Source: Eopsaltria australis (Eukaryota > Chordata > Aves > Passeriformes > Petroicidae). From it: a stretch of 64,000 nt of DNA. Numbering within the stretch: position 1 is the stretch's first letter; every line of letters starts with the position of its first letter. This document shows positions 9,598 through 22,058 of the stretch, piece by piece. Both the position numbers and the translations under genes were made by a program. The notes under the pieces were generated by a model. That model was not told where the DNA came from and ran no database searches. It was given only the letters and a program-made list of their open reading frames with translations. The stretch is taken from contig JAVTVJ010000853.1 in NCBI GenBank assembly GCA_034509425.1, positions 62,001 through 126,000 of the forward strand, given 5' to 3'.

Positions 9598-12500
9598 GGA
9601 GAATGGGAGATGACAGCTTCTGCTGGTGAGCAGTGACCCTTGTTATCAGCAGTGGCTGCTGTGGTCACTCCTACCAGGCTGGCATCTGTCATGTCCCCTA
9701 TTCCCTTCCTCCTCATCTACCCCATGGCAGAAGCTTGGCTTCCCTTGTAGAACCATATTTGACTAAAGTGGTTGTATGTCCTTCCTTGCATTTAAGGGCA
9801 CAAAGGAAAGTATTGCTCCTGATACAAGAGAATAATAGGAAGATTCCTGAGCAGGATGGTTGCAAGAAAGGCAGAAGAGGAAGACAGGCTGCTGCTGTGG
9901 GGGAGTGAAGGTGCTTGGAAATTTCAACAACTGGCACCTCATTTAGCTGCTGGGCAGATGGCTGTAGGTGAGGATAAGTGAAGTTCTGTCCAAAGAGAGT
10001 AGGACAAAGGAAGTGAAAATCTTCTGCTCTACTGAGAAGGTGGAGGTTGCTGGTGGGAGGGCTGAAGTTTCTTTAGCCATGCTGCAGAGAAAGGATAAAG
10101 CTCTGGGCATATGGGCTTGAGGTCAGATATTGCTTTTGCAGTTTCCCAAACTGTACAAACTGCAAAAGCTGACTCCAAAATAATGTAAATAGCACTTATA
10201 AATAGGAAAGCATTAAAGCCTCTCAAGCTCAGCTTTTCCATTTCTTCAACTCCATGAGCTGCTCCTTCTTATGGAGGAATTCCTGTGGGTAGCTCATCTA
10301 AGTACGGCATTTATACAGTGAACTAAACCTGTGGTTTAAATCACTTGGGTGCTCTGTCATTTATTTTAGGATAGGTTTAAATCAGACTGAAGTTCTATAA
10401 ACCTAATTAAGAAAAAACAAAACCTTCTCCATTCCAGATTTGCATTAAAATGCATAATGAGCTAAAGGCAAGTTCAAAAACAGTATTTACATGCTCTCAG
10501 TGAAGCCTATGCAGAAATTATGTTCCTAAAGTATGCATTGTTAAATTACCTCAAGCAATCTATAAAAACACAGTTTGATGACAAAACAAACAAAACATTT
10601 TTCTTTGCCACCAAGATCTCTAGACTTATGTTGCAAGTCTTGAAAAAATGGCCCTTGGAGGCACCACAAGTAGTTCTCTAGTCAGAATTTTGTAAAAAAC
10701 CCAAAATTAACAAAAACCCCCAAACCACATCATCTTACACATTATTGTCACAATGCTTTTCATCAAGAAACACAGAAAACAGGTCTTCCCAGGGCTTCCA
10801 TTTTTCTAACCATGAAAGACATTTAGGTCTAAAGCAGAATGTTACGTCTCCCTAGCAAACCTGGTTCTACCATGTCACAGCTATACCACCACTATTTCTA
10901 TTACATTTCTAGCAATTCTGTTCCTAAAAACACTTCAGTAATGAACATATCATAAACTCAATGTTTAATCCTAGGGGATCATCACACTTAAAACTGAGCC
11001 ATACAGTTGATTTTGGTCTCAAACTGAAATACAGTATTTTTAAACTGACCAAATTTTAATAGCTGGCTTTTGAGACTAGTGGAAGAAAGAATCAAAAACC
11101 TTACTGAACTCAGCGTCTGGCAGTTAGAGTGAGACTCAGATGAAGTCACACACATTTAAGTGTCTCTCTGTAGTTGTCCAAGTGTGATTTAAGTGCTTAG
11201 GATCTCATTATAGATAAAGAAGATCTCTTAGTACGATGAGTGGAGCCTGTTAAGAAATGTAACTGGCCAGATATATCTGGTTTACAGAAAATTGAGTAGT
11301 TCTTTTAACCTTCTTGACTTTATACAGTAAGACTTCAAAATCAGCCATCCACCTAAGGTGTCTTCTGCAAAACCCCCTCATGGTATTGTGTTATCTGAAA
11401 TGTTTTCACAGTCTTTGAAAATGTTATAGGGACCTATGGAAGGGCACACCTTTTAGAGCAGCAGCTGTAGGAAATACCCTGGGACACCTCAAATGTCACA
11501 AAATCTCTATGTTTGCTATTTGAGACAGGACATCAATAGCATAAGAGATCAGATGCAATTAATATCTGTGCTCCTAATCTTTTTCTGGACTCCTAAATTT
11601 TTATGCAAGCATTCAGTTAGGAGCTAGCTGGGAGTGAGAGGATATGCCGATGTACAAAACAGGACTTTGGAAAGAAAAAAGTATGTTTTCCAAATATTTT
11701 CCAAAGAATAGGATATAAATATTGTAATTTCAGTAAAGCCTAGGAATCTTCAATGGCATGTAAGTGGTGTAGAGCAATGAGAGACATAAATGAGAAATTT
11801 TGTCCTGTGGAGTTAACCACCTTACATTGTATTAATGCAGTAGATTACCCATACCTACAGTTTCCTAGTTACCTACAGTCATTTATGGGACTAAGGGTTC
11901 CATCCTCTTATATCCTGTCTTAAAATCTAAATCTTGATAAAATTATTCTGACTTGGATATTTTAAAAGATTTAAATGGAAATTTGGAACATGCAGGATGA
12001 AGGCAGTTTGCTACAGCGATAAAATAAAAGGTGCATCATTTATATAGCCTTATTTGGAAAGTTTCCCAATACGGTGAATAAAGGAATGTTTTGCTAAATC
12101 AGGAAAACAGGAAATCAAAGGATGAACTTTCTAAGTACAAAAATCCAGAAGAATGCAAATCCTCCTCAGAATTGCTGCTCTAAAGAGATTTACTATTTCA
12201 TTTATGAAAGACTTGAAGCTACCTCTTTCCCCTCGGGCATATTGGAAAGGTTTGTGACCTTGGAGTTGAATTTTTCATCTGCTGGCCAAGATTCAAGCTT
12301 ATGCAAATAATTTAGTCTTGATACCACTATCATCTAAGGTCTTTATAGCTGAAGATTTGCTTCTTTACATAATGACTTTATCTCTGATGTGCTTTGCTAC
12401 AAAGTGAAATTGCTAGCAGTGTGCTTTTTGGGGGGGATAGGGGAGATAAGTTTTAGTTTTTAAAAACCTTTATGCATAATAAAGGGTGCTTTTACATTTG

Positions 12501-13849
12501 GGTTTGTTTTAACTGCATACCCTCTGTTCTCTAGTACTCACCAAAAGAGTCATTCATTTACCAACAGATTGTGTAATTGTGGTCATTTTAGATACAACAG
12601 AGGTGGTAAACAAAACAATCTTTTTTACCTGTCAAATGTACGTTATTTACACAAATTTCAATTAAAGCAATCAGTTTTTAAGGGGTTTTGTAAAAGACAG
12701 TAATTAAGGCAAATGATTCTCCAGCACCTGGGAAAAACCTTCTTTTGTGTTTGATATTATGTGTTGTTGTTCTGTACCGACAACAACATTTGTGTGTTTT
12801 GCTGCAATTTTGATCTGAAAGTGAGATGATTTCTCAAGTGGTGGCTCAATTCAAGGTGATATAACTTTACCTACCAAATCCATACCAGGACTCTTGGTCT
12901 TACTCCAAGCAGAGCTCACAGCAGTGAAGACCTTGATGACTGGGAATGGGCACAGCTAAGAATCCCTCATATAAAAAGACTCCACTCTGGGTCAGCAATT
13001 TTTATTTTAAGTACTGTCATTTTGTAAGATTATGGTTTTCTCTGAAGTTATGATATTGCTGATACATGTAAAGTTTAACACAGGCTTTAACTCTTTTGTT
13101 TGCCTCTCTTGCTGGCAGAGCTGAACCAAAAATTGCAAAGTCCAGGGATTTCCCAGTGTAACATTGGATCCATATGTGATGTGGAGGCTCACACTGGGAT
13201 GCCAAGGAGTGCTCACAATGTTGCCCTCTGTCACTGAACAGTGCAGGCAGAAAGGTCACAGAGGCTGAAAATCCTTTCACTGGGTGATTTAACATTTTCC
13301 TCCACAGCATGGCTTCATGGTGCAAGATATTGACAGCTGACTGCATCCAGTACCAGAGGCAGCCTGGCTGCAGAAATCAAGCAGTTTGCCCGGATTCACC
13401 ACTGTGCTAGAATCATCCATGCTTACCAATATCAGCACTGACATCTCTGAGAATACATTTATTTCCACCTATTAATTGCATATTGACAGGAAGATGAAGC
13501 AGAGAGGAGCAATCTTTTTATTTGAGATGAAGGGAAATTAACCAAGCATATATTTTTGGAGGAATTATATTATTTTATACATATTTAAATGTATTTGAAA
13601 TGTGAGAGTAGACCAAGGACTACACTTTTCTGAAAGTACTGTGGCAAGAACAATAACAATGAAATCACTCCTTATAAATGAACTTACCTGTCAACGGGCC
13701 AGATTATGAGCTCAGTTACATTGATATGAATCTGTAATACCTCCACAGAAAGCAATTAATCTTCTTGTTATTCTCACTATTTCAATTGCAAATAGAATCT
13801 GCTGTGACATGCCCAAGCATCTGAATTTGATGACCTTCAAGATCTTGTA
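9598..13849. other. No gene recognised; two notable hairpins
   Basis: About 4.2 kb in which I cannot name a gene or transposon. Structures seen are a perfect 13-bp inverted repeat at 10132-10169, a 9-bp inverted repeat at 12762-12788, an octamer-like ATGCAAAT at 12301-12308, and a G8 run near 12430. ORFs up to 109 codons (for example 13017-13346 on the minus strand) lack recognisable domains. Confidence 0.45.
10132..10169. repeat. Perfect 13-bp inverted repeat (hairpin)
   Basis: GCTTTTGCAGTTT at 10132-10144 is exactly complementary to AAACTGCAAAAGC at 10157-10169, around a 12-base loop. Beyond a 6-base bulge on one side, GTCA (10122-10125) can pair with TGAC (10170-10173). The stem is shorter than a normal microRNA precursor. 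Confidence 0.85.
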
Positions 13850-14996
13850 CAGACCTCAGTGGTACCCAAAGCTGCTAATCCATATTGGTATTAGTGACCC
13901 TATGACAATTAGAAATAGCTATGAAATTCTGAGAACAAAGGTGAGGACATCAGAATAACAAGAGGTGCTTCTGTCTGTTCTCCCAAATTCATATAATTGT
14001 ATGGGCTTACACGGTCAGGTAAGAACCTTTTAGAGTTACTTGTGGAAGAATTTCATATGAAAGTCACAGAAAGGCTCCAGATCCTTCTTGCCAGTGCTCA
14101 TGGAGGAAGGTCTATGGGGAGCATGGGATGTCCAGTTGACAAAACAAGGGGAGAGTACCTAAGAAAATCACCCTTAATCATCCTGGTAATTTCAGAACAT
14201 TTGATGAGGATGCTAAAAACATGGAAGCTAGCTGAAAACTGCTGGAGGAAAATGAGGGTTGCCTGATAAGCAGTTGAACTATCTATACAGGAATATCCAG
14301 ATAACAGGAGGAAATTGGAAAAATTTGAAATCTTGAAATACCATAAAAATTGTGTATTATCATTTTAAGAGGCACATTAGAGTGAGACATTGAACTGCAA
14401 TGTTTATGCAGAAAGAATTAATATCTCCGGGAAATTTTTTGCTACATATTAGAAGAGTTTATTTTTACTCTCATTTATGAAGAAGTGATAGCAAAAGATA
14501 AAGGACATGTAATATTTCTGAATCAATGTAAAAGGAAAAAAACAGATGTATGGAGTGTGCTGCAGACTGCCTAGTAAGAGGGGAAATATTGAAAGCTTTT
14601 AAACAATTACCAAAAAAAAGCTATGCATGGTGGCAATGAAGAACCTAAATTACATATACTTTTTGAAAAATAATATGATAGAACAGAAATATGTCATTAA
14701 AAATCTGTTAAGACCAACCTTTTCTTTAGAAGATGAAAGAAGTTACTGAAGAGCCATTCTTGATTTAATTCTGACTGGCAGAGAAGAGCTGCTTAAGTAT
14801 TTGGTATGAAAGGATGAGATAGAGTCACTATCAGCTGAGTAAAAAACATCCTCACACCACAGTTAGTGATTCTTCCCCAGGCTATGAAGGTATTTCAGGT
14901 ATACCTGTGTATTTCCTGTGTACCTATAAAGTGAGTCCTGAGCAGTTCAGTATTTCCTTTAATGACTTGGGTAGAGGAATATGAAATTGATTTATT
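13850..14996 (+). mobile_element. Ancient CR1 LINE, 5' part: ORF1 esterase-like end and ORF2 endonuclease
   Basis: Heavily decayed coding sequence in CR1 order. At 13881-13901 HIGISDP corresponds to the VGTNDT region of the CR1 ORF1 esterase-like domain. Downstream 'GMGCPVDKTRGEYL' near 14120-14161 matches the RDGIHLTKRG-type C-terminal part. At 14756-14797 ILDLILTGREELLK matches the LDLVLTNKEGLV block of the ORF2 endonuclease. At 14948-14980 SISFNDLGRGI matches the later INDLDEGI-like segment of the reverse transcriptase. Most of the RT between about 14840 and 14945 is missing. Frames change and stops are present, so nothing is translated. The element resumes at 15930 after an interruption. 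It is much older than the CR1 tails at 4.1 and 21.5 kb. Confidence 0.7.
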
Positions 14997-15929
14997 GATT
15001 TTTAGGTTTTTTCATAATCTTTGGATGCATCTTCCATGGTCTGCATCTCCTGTCTGTTGATGTTTGTTATCTCACACCCATTATCTGAATCCAGGCTCTC
15101 AGGAGCTCCAGAATCCCTGACCCACTGTTCCCAATACAGAAGACAATTTCCAAATTAAAAGATATAATCTACAGATTTACATATAATTAACACCTTCTTT
15201 ATCCCTTTTAATATCCTTTTCTTTTTGGTTATCTCCTTCAGTCAGGCAACATGCACTCTTTAGTTGATTACTTTATGTTTAACTTGTATGGAAACTTTGT
15301 TCCTGACTGCACTGCAGCTCAGGTTCCACATCTTAAAATGGGAAAACTTGCAGTCTGTGTGTAATCCTTGATAAAACGTGGGAGGTGTGTTGTGCAGATA
15401 TTGATATGTTGTCTGTGTCCCTCCCACCAATGTCTTCAATGGCTCAGATGCAGCCGTTGTCCTGCTGAAATAGTCAACCTTCATCACTTTCTGACCTGCA
15501 TAGCTTTGTCCTAAACAATGTGTTACTGGGCTTTTTTTTTCCTTTGGTGTGACACCAACATACACTTTTACACATCCCAAGTGGCCTCCCATCCCAGGAT
15601 AATCACCCAGTTGAGACACACCCATCATTTTGGCATGTGGAAGACTGACACAGGTTCTCAGCATACATGTGTAACATCAAGGAGTCAGAGACTTTAAAGT
15701 TATGTTTTGTTTGCAAATCATCATTTTCCTAAGCTGGTACCAAATATTCTCAAAATATGCAGTATCAGGAGAAGCATCATGTAAGAGTTGGTATCTCCTA
15801 GCTGGCCGCTACCCACAAGGCATTTATTCCCAACTAATTCCAGCCATGTTTTTCATTCTCTACCATTGCTTTAAACTTTTCATCTCACACACTGATTAGC
15901 TCAGTAATATTATCAGCTTCCTTTCTAAT
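14997..15929. other. About 0.93 kb insertion-like block splitting a CR1 fossil
   Basis: Flanked on both sides by consecutive CR1 sequence, this block does not itself look like CR1. On the minus strand it holds a 134-codon ORF (15664-15260) whose product I do not recognise. A minus-strand AATAAA (TTTATT at 15823-15828) would fit an LTR reading leftward, but I cannot fix TG...CA ends or a target-site duplication. It may be an old LTR element inserted into CR1, or simply unrelated sequence brought in by rearrangement. Confidence 0.4.
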
Positions 15930-16765
15930 CTCCAAGGCACCGATGAATTCAAGCAGGGCCAGGAGGGAGGTCACAAGCAACCTACAAGGCAGCATTAAAA
16001 TTCAAAATGATCTTGAGAAACTGGGGAAATAAGATGAAATCTAACAAGATGAAATTCAATAATGAGAAGTAAAAGGCACTGCACCCTGAAGAAGAAATCA
16101 TATGTGTAACTACAAAATGAGGGATAGCACACAAGGCAGCAATGTACCACGTGAGACCTGGGAATGATAGTACATTCTGAGGAGAAAGAAAGTCGACAGA
16201 GAGGTGATAATTCAAAACTGGTGAATCTCATTCTGGGATTCATTAACACCATGTGAGAGGTAAGATATGGGAAATAATGATTAAGGTTCACCTACCACTG
16301 TTCCACTGTAAAATTTTAAGTTTCACTGTAGTCGAAGATAGACATAACCCAGAAAGTTTGAAGGAGGAACAATAGGAGAAAAAAGTTTATTTGATTCCTT
16401 TTGCCTACAGAAGGAAAGACAGAGACTGAGACAGGTTGGCTATCTTTAATATGTTAAATTGTGTAATAAGAAAGGTGATGATTAATTGCTTTCTACATCC
16501 ACAGGGGAAAGAGGAAAAGCAAACTAATTTAACTGGAAAAAGTGAAATAAGAAACACATTCAGATTACCAGAGAGTAAAGCACTGAAACAGATTACACAA
16601 GGAAGCTGTAAAATCTATTCCACTGGATATTTTTAAGAAAATGTTTTCAGAAAAGCATCTGACAGAAATGGTTAAGATACACCCATCTTATCTCATATCT
16701 AGGGGATAGATTAATACATGCAGTCTTGAGATCCTGTCAAGATTTATGTTTCCATGGTTTTTATA
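15930..16765 (+). mobile_element. Ancient CR1 LINE, 3' part with decayed tail
   Basis: Continuation of the copy at 13850-14996. 'attaaaattcaaaatgatcttgagaaactgg' (15994) is followed by 'gatgaaatctaacaagatgaaattcaataatgagaagt' (16032), the post-RT block of old CR1. Next come 'acctgggaatgatagtac' (16156), 'aaatctcattctgggattcattaac'-like sequence (16224), and a stretch corresponding to 'agcactggaacaggttacctagggaagctgt' (16576). The end, 'cttgagatcctgtcaagatttatgtttccatgg' at about 16723-16757, is a diverged version of the terminal 'gaggtccctttcaaccc...ttctatg'. All in order on the plus strand, with no intact reading frame. Confidence 0.8.
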
Positions 16766-18779
16766 TATTTGAAGATTGAAGCAATGGTATTTGAAAATAA
16801 CTAGAAAAGTCGTAGGGGTGGTAAAGGTGAGGAAAACACTGAAACTTGAAAAAGAAATCTGAACTCACTATTCCATTGAAGATGAATCTATTAAAATATG
16901 CACAGCATGTATTTTTAAAATGCTTCAAGGATACTGAAAGGATATGGGTACCCTTGTTTTATACCACAATCACAAACTCTGAGTGGAAATAAACACTGAT
17001 TTTGTTTTGGTTTTGTTTTAAATAGGGCATTTCTAGGTCTTTGAGAGCACATATGTCTTCCTGAGTGTGTTTCAGCACACTAATTTTAGCCTGCAGCAAC
17101 TTCAATATTTATATCTGAGTTTATTACCACAGCTATCTTTTATAGTCCATAAAAGGAAATATGTAAAATAATGCATGAGTAATCTGATCAATTTAGAAAC
17201 CTGCTTTGGGATGAGATTAAGTGTGCTGTGCACACAGTGTGTGTGTAAATGGATGTTTTCCTCCAGAGGCTCTAAAGAAAAGTCTAGGCTTAATTCTACC
17301 TTCCACCTCTAGTTGGTACCCACCATTGCACCCAACATTCTTCTTGAGAAACAGACAGAAAGCTGACCATGGACCAGGCTTTCATCACTGATCTGTCACA
17401 ATAGCAGACTTATTCTGAATGAGAAAATTCTCCATCCTTTATTTTAGCCTTCAGTATGAGAAAAGGTGACCCAAAGCGTGGACAAATGTCTGTAGTTTGA
17501 AGAGCTCATAACTTCCTTGTTCATTACAAGTCTCTCTGCCCAGGTTGCCATATACAGAAAATAACAATAATGATGCTTTCCAAATGTGTCAAATACCTTA
17601 ACTGGTTATTATCTGGGTAATACTTTGGTATTTTCTGATAAAAATCACTTTTCACACTGGGAGACCAAGAAAATGCTGCTGCCTGCACAGGCAGATGAAT
17701 TGATATTTGTGCCTGTCATGCAAACTAGTTTTCTTTCACTTGTTGTTTCATCTGTGCAATTTTCTTGCACCCATTTCCAGACAGCAACAGTTTCATTGCC
17801 ATTTACTTTCTACAGGGCATCCTTATAACCAGAAATTTGCCTTAAATAAAAAGAAGCCATTTTCCTATTACTGTTATTGACAAATTCCCAATCTTTCATC
17901 CTGTCCAGCTGGAGGACCAGATTATTCATCTGTATGCTGTTACACAAAGACAACATTGCTTTTCTTTTGTGCATTTGTAATATTACCTTAAGAAGATGCA
18001 GAACTTAAATGAGGGTAAACTTTACAAGTTTTCCTTTCCAACTGATGAAACAGATCCACAGTCTCTCTCTATAGGCAACTTTCTTAAATGCTCTGAACAT
18101 ACAGGTAGGAAAAAAAGAAAAAGTAGAATATTATTGAGTCCAGTGCTTCCACCTAAGGCAGCATATAGAAATTAACCTCTACTCAAAGGGAAAGTGATGA
18201 TGCTTCTCCCTCTTTCTCCTCTTACTAGAGCTGTAGGAGTACCAGCTTTATGGAAAGGAGGTTTGGATTAGAACAGGAGAGACATAACAAGCTTTTATTT
18301 CCAGGAGAGAAATACTGAATTATGTTCAGCCATTTACAGTTTTCTCTGGTTTATAATTAGAAATGCAGAAATAGAGGGCTGAAAGACCCATAGGGAGTCA
18401 AAATCTGGGCACCCTGAGATAGGTACATGCAGGCTGTTGAGAGCAGAAAGAAAGAACAGGACACAGGTATGTGCATGTATGCTTCACACATAACTGTGTA
18501 TTGGAAATCTGTGTGGAAAGCAGCATTCTCAACAGTCTGGTCTCCATAAATGTCCCATTTCAAAGAGAAAAAGAGGCTGCTTTTTTTGGCAGGAGTTGTG
18601 TGAAGTTCCTGGTCATAGATCCTCTCCTATTCTGCATATTCAAAGACGTGAAAATCAGTCTATCAGGTTTGATGATGTGATTTTCAGCACTTGACCATAA
18701 AAATGATCTTTATAACAACATTATTAGTGACAGTTTGATACTCAGTCTTGGCACCAGTCAGCTGTTAGAATATTGTATG
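16766..18779. other. No gene or repeat recognised
   Basis: About 2 kb of AT-rich DNA. ORFs of 60-80 codons at 17586-17828 (+) and 18357-18563 (-) show no recognisable domain. No tandem repeat of note. Confidence 0.45.
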
Positions 18780-19080
18780 AGGAGACTGAAATGACATTGA
18801 AAGCTGAACAGTGGGAAGGGGATGAGCTGTAACAAAATGAAATGCAAGGTTATGCATTTAGGCTTACAGAACAAGCTGATTCCAGCTATGTGCTTATAAG
18901 CTGGAAATAACAGAGAGTGGGATGGTAATCACTGGATCAGCTGGAAACAGGTTGTCTATGGGCCACCAGCATGGTGCATCCTAAAATATGACAGATGTGA
19001 TCCTGAGACAACTCGAGATAATTCCAGCCTTCCTAGAGAGCATTCATTGGAAATGCAGTGCTCAGTTCTGGAGAAAAAAA
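18780..19080 (+). mobile_element. Old CR1 LINE fragment (post-RT ORF2 region)
   Basis: 'acaaaatgaaatgcaaggttatgcatttagg' at 18833-18863 matches the 'gtaaatgcaaggtgatgcattttgg' block downstream of the CR1 reverse transcriptase. Around 18959-19072, 'gggccaccagcatggtgcatcctaaaa' and 'ctgagacaactcgagataa...atgcagtgctcagttctgg' correspond to the 'gtgaggcctcacctggagtactgtgttcagttctgg' segment with heavy divergence. Order and strand agree, but the copy is short and badly decayed, so the call is moderate. Confidence 0.55.
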
Positions 19081-21496
19081 TAAAGGATTATTTAAACTGT
19101 AAGTGTCATATTAGCACAGGAGCTATTATGTATGATCTGACCTTCATTACATTTAAATAGGAAATTAAGAGAAATACTATTACTACTTTTGATGAGTTTC
19201 TCAATATTAGCAAAAGGGCTCACAGAGTCATTATCTTTATGATGGGGAAGATGACGGTTTGTCAGTGATGTGATATGATGATATGGAAGATACTTTTTTT
19301 TTCTCTTATGCTGAAGGAGTTTTTCATATTGGAGGTGACATAGTACAGGTGATGTCATAGAGCACTTCTGGATTCCCCTTGCTGCCACACAAATCTTCAG
19401 TGAAAATTTCTGACTATCACTGACCAGAGAATCCACACGAAATAATGTCTTCTACCAGGCATTCTTCTGAAAATCCTTCCTCTTTCCTATATTTTTAAAA
19501 GCCAGATCTTACCCTGTCTTCAAACATCAGCCTTATCTTCATGACTCCCTTCATGGAAAATCCACATTCCTTTGTCTACAGGCTACTGGTTTATAAATGC
19601 AAATACTGTTTTATAAATTAAATCTATTAGGAAAGTAATTAGTAAAGCTTTTCAAGAAGGGAATATGATTTTGACATGAAGATATCCCATGTGATAATTA
19701 GCCTAAGTTCCAACAAATATAACTGAGAACTTTTTAGGTGCTTTTTTTTCTGATGTGATTTTTGGAATAGCAGTAAGAGAGAGTAAGATTAGCAAAGCTT
19801 TCTCATTTATTAAGCTAATTCTGCAGCATCACGTAATTATATCTAAGTTAATCTTTTAGTTGATTATAAGTCAAGTGGTGGAGAAGCACAAAAGAACTAG
19901 CATATTATCCTCATAAGAATGTTTCTTTTTGAGAGGGAAAGAAAATGGATATTTTATTCCCTCTTAACCTCATTTATGAACAGTTATTGACATTTTGCTG
20001 AATATCAGGAAGCTTTAAAAATTGTTCTTGATATTAACTTCAATATTTGTTTTTCTAGGATGAGAAAATATTTCATACATATTTCAAGAGAAACAATTTT
20101 AATGGCTAAAAATGTCACCTGGAATAAGTATTATAGAGACCTGTGTTTGTGAGTCTGCTACTTGAAGTGCTTAAAAACTTATTTACATGTAAAACAGTCC
20201 CTTTTTTAGCAGCAGTATTGGCTTGTGCAGCAAGATGCATTGAAATTATTTCACATTTAATAGCTGGTTTTCCACAGTTTGTAACATTAAGAAAGCCTGT
20301 TCTTCTTCCCAGTGTTAGTGAAATTGTGATATTTCTTACTGCAGCTGAACTCATGAATAAATTTTATGTTCCCACATTTAGTCCCACTACATAGTACCTC
20401 TCTAATAACACAATTTTATTATGTTCAAAAGCCTGCTGCAAGTGTTTTTCAGCTGATTCAACTTATTAATCATAGATCAAATTCTGCAGATTCTTCAAAG
20501 CCCTCAGTATTTGCTTATACACAAATTCAGCCATTCTCATACATCATGAGAAAAAATCCAATGTTTAAAAAATATTCAGTCTTGTTCATCCTTTAGAGAT
20601 GAATAATTTATCTTTCTGAGGATTGTGAAGTATTGTTCATTACAGTGTGTTCAATTCAGTTGTTTAGACACTAGTCCTGCCCCTGAAGGTGTGCATCAAC
20701 AGTCTCCATTTTGGAGATGTACCCTTAATAGCTGAGAAATTTGCAGGTTGGAAATTTATTTTTCCCATTGTTGAGATGTACAGTGCTGTGGCTAATATGT
20801 GAGGGAACCGACCTCTGTAACATCAGAGGTCCCTCCCAGTTATGTTCCCTTGGCAATATGCTAAAATGTGTAATTAAGGTCTTATAAATCTTGGGCTATG
20901 TCTTTATTCATTTACTAAAGTTAGATAAAATATTCATTAGAAAAAAATTATCAAAATAGTCTACTTTACATATTAATGTCAATATTTTTGCCCTTTTTAT
21001 TTTACGCTAAAGTTGGAGTGTCTGGCAGTCTCAATATTTCAACAAGAAACACACATATTCAGTTCTTTCTTCTATTTCATTTTCTAAAATAATTCTTTTA
21101 TTTAAAATAAAAATTGAAATTCCTAAAATTTAGACAGACATTTTCCCCTGACTTTTGTTTCATCAGTGTTTTTTAAACTTTTTCCTCTTTTGGAATCCGG
21201 CCGATTTTGAAACCTCAGCATTATCTTTTAAATTAAATTAGTTTTCTGCCAAGCATGGACAGTTGCTCATGGAACATGCTCACGAGGTCAGAAATTGGTG
21301 GTTTTTCTATTTCATAGACAGGATATTGGTGCACCGTGAAGTTATCATCACATCAATGCAGGCAGGTGGGTACTTATGAATGATACAGTCTGAGATCTTT
21401 AGAGTAGGAATTGGGTGAGTAGGACATTTAGCTTACTATTTTTGAAACTAATTGTAAGTAGATATGAGATTTTCAGTTTATGGTTTAGCTGTCATG
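19081..21496. other. No gene or repeat recognised
   Basis: About 2.4 kb of AT-rich DNA. A perfect 8-bp inverted repeat (GACCTCTG/CAGAGGTC) lies at 20810-20831. ORFs of 69-114 codons occur on both strands without recognisable domains. Confidence 0.45.
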
Positions 21497-21535
21497 CATC
21501 ATCCAACCCAAACATGCCATTCTGTGGTACTGTGA
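21497..21535 (+). mobile_element. Tail-only CR1 remnant
   Basis: 'catcatccaacccaaaca...attctgtggtactgtga' is a CR1 3' terminus, almost the same as the end of the next element at 22028-22055 ('caacccaaacaattctgtggttctgtga'). Only about 39 bp are present, directly upstream of a longer CR1. It is either an extremely short 5'-truncated insertion or the remains of an older copy. Confidence 0.55.
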
Positions 21536-21548
21536 ATTAAGAAAAAGG

Positions 21549-22058
21549 CAGCTGCTGCATCCAGCTCTTGGGCCCCCAACATAAGAAGGTCATGGACCTG
21601 TTGGAGTGAGTGCAGACAAGGGACATGAAGATGCTCAGAGGGCTGGAGCACCTCTCCCATGGAGACAGGCTGAGAGAGCTGGGGTTGTTCAGCCTGGAGA
21701 ACAGAAAGCTTCAGGGAGATCTTAGAGCACCTTCCATTGCCTAAAGGGGCTTCAAGAGAGCTGGAGACCACATACAATGGTATGTGGTGACAGGACAAGG
21801 CTGAAGGGCATTAAACTGAAATAGGTTAGGTTTAGATTAGTTATAAAGAATAAATTCTTTACTCTGAAGGTGGTGAGGCACTGGCACAGGTAGCCCAAAG
21901 GAGTTGTGAATGCTCCATTCCTGGAAGCATTAAAGGCCAGGCTGAAGAGGGCTTGGAGCAGCCTGGTCCAGTGAAAGGCATCCTTGTGGCAGGGGGAGAG
22001 TAATGAGATAATCTTCAACACTCTTTGCAACCCAAACAATTCTGTGGTTCTGTGACTC
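21549..22058 (+). mobile_element. CR1 LINE 3' end, about 510 bp, 5'-truncated
   Basis: A clear avian CR1 3' region. It runs through 'ctgctgcatccagctcttgggccccca' (21553), 'catgaagatgctcagagggctggagcacctctccc' (21624), 'gacaggctgagagagctggggttgttcagcctggagaa' (21663), 'aggtggtgaggcactggcacaggtagccca' (21867), 'aggccaggctgaagagggcttggagcagcctggtccagtg' (21935) and a terminal 'caacccaaacaattctgtggttctgtga'. It belongs to the subfamilies whose tail has 'ggtttggga/aacccaaac', different from the copy at 4.1 kb. Small frameshifts relative to the consensus remove coding potential. Confidence 0.93.

Noticed and set aside
10132..10169. microRNA precursor
   Set aside because: The 13-bp stem is too short for a 22-nt duplex without large bulges. 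Kept only as a hairpin.
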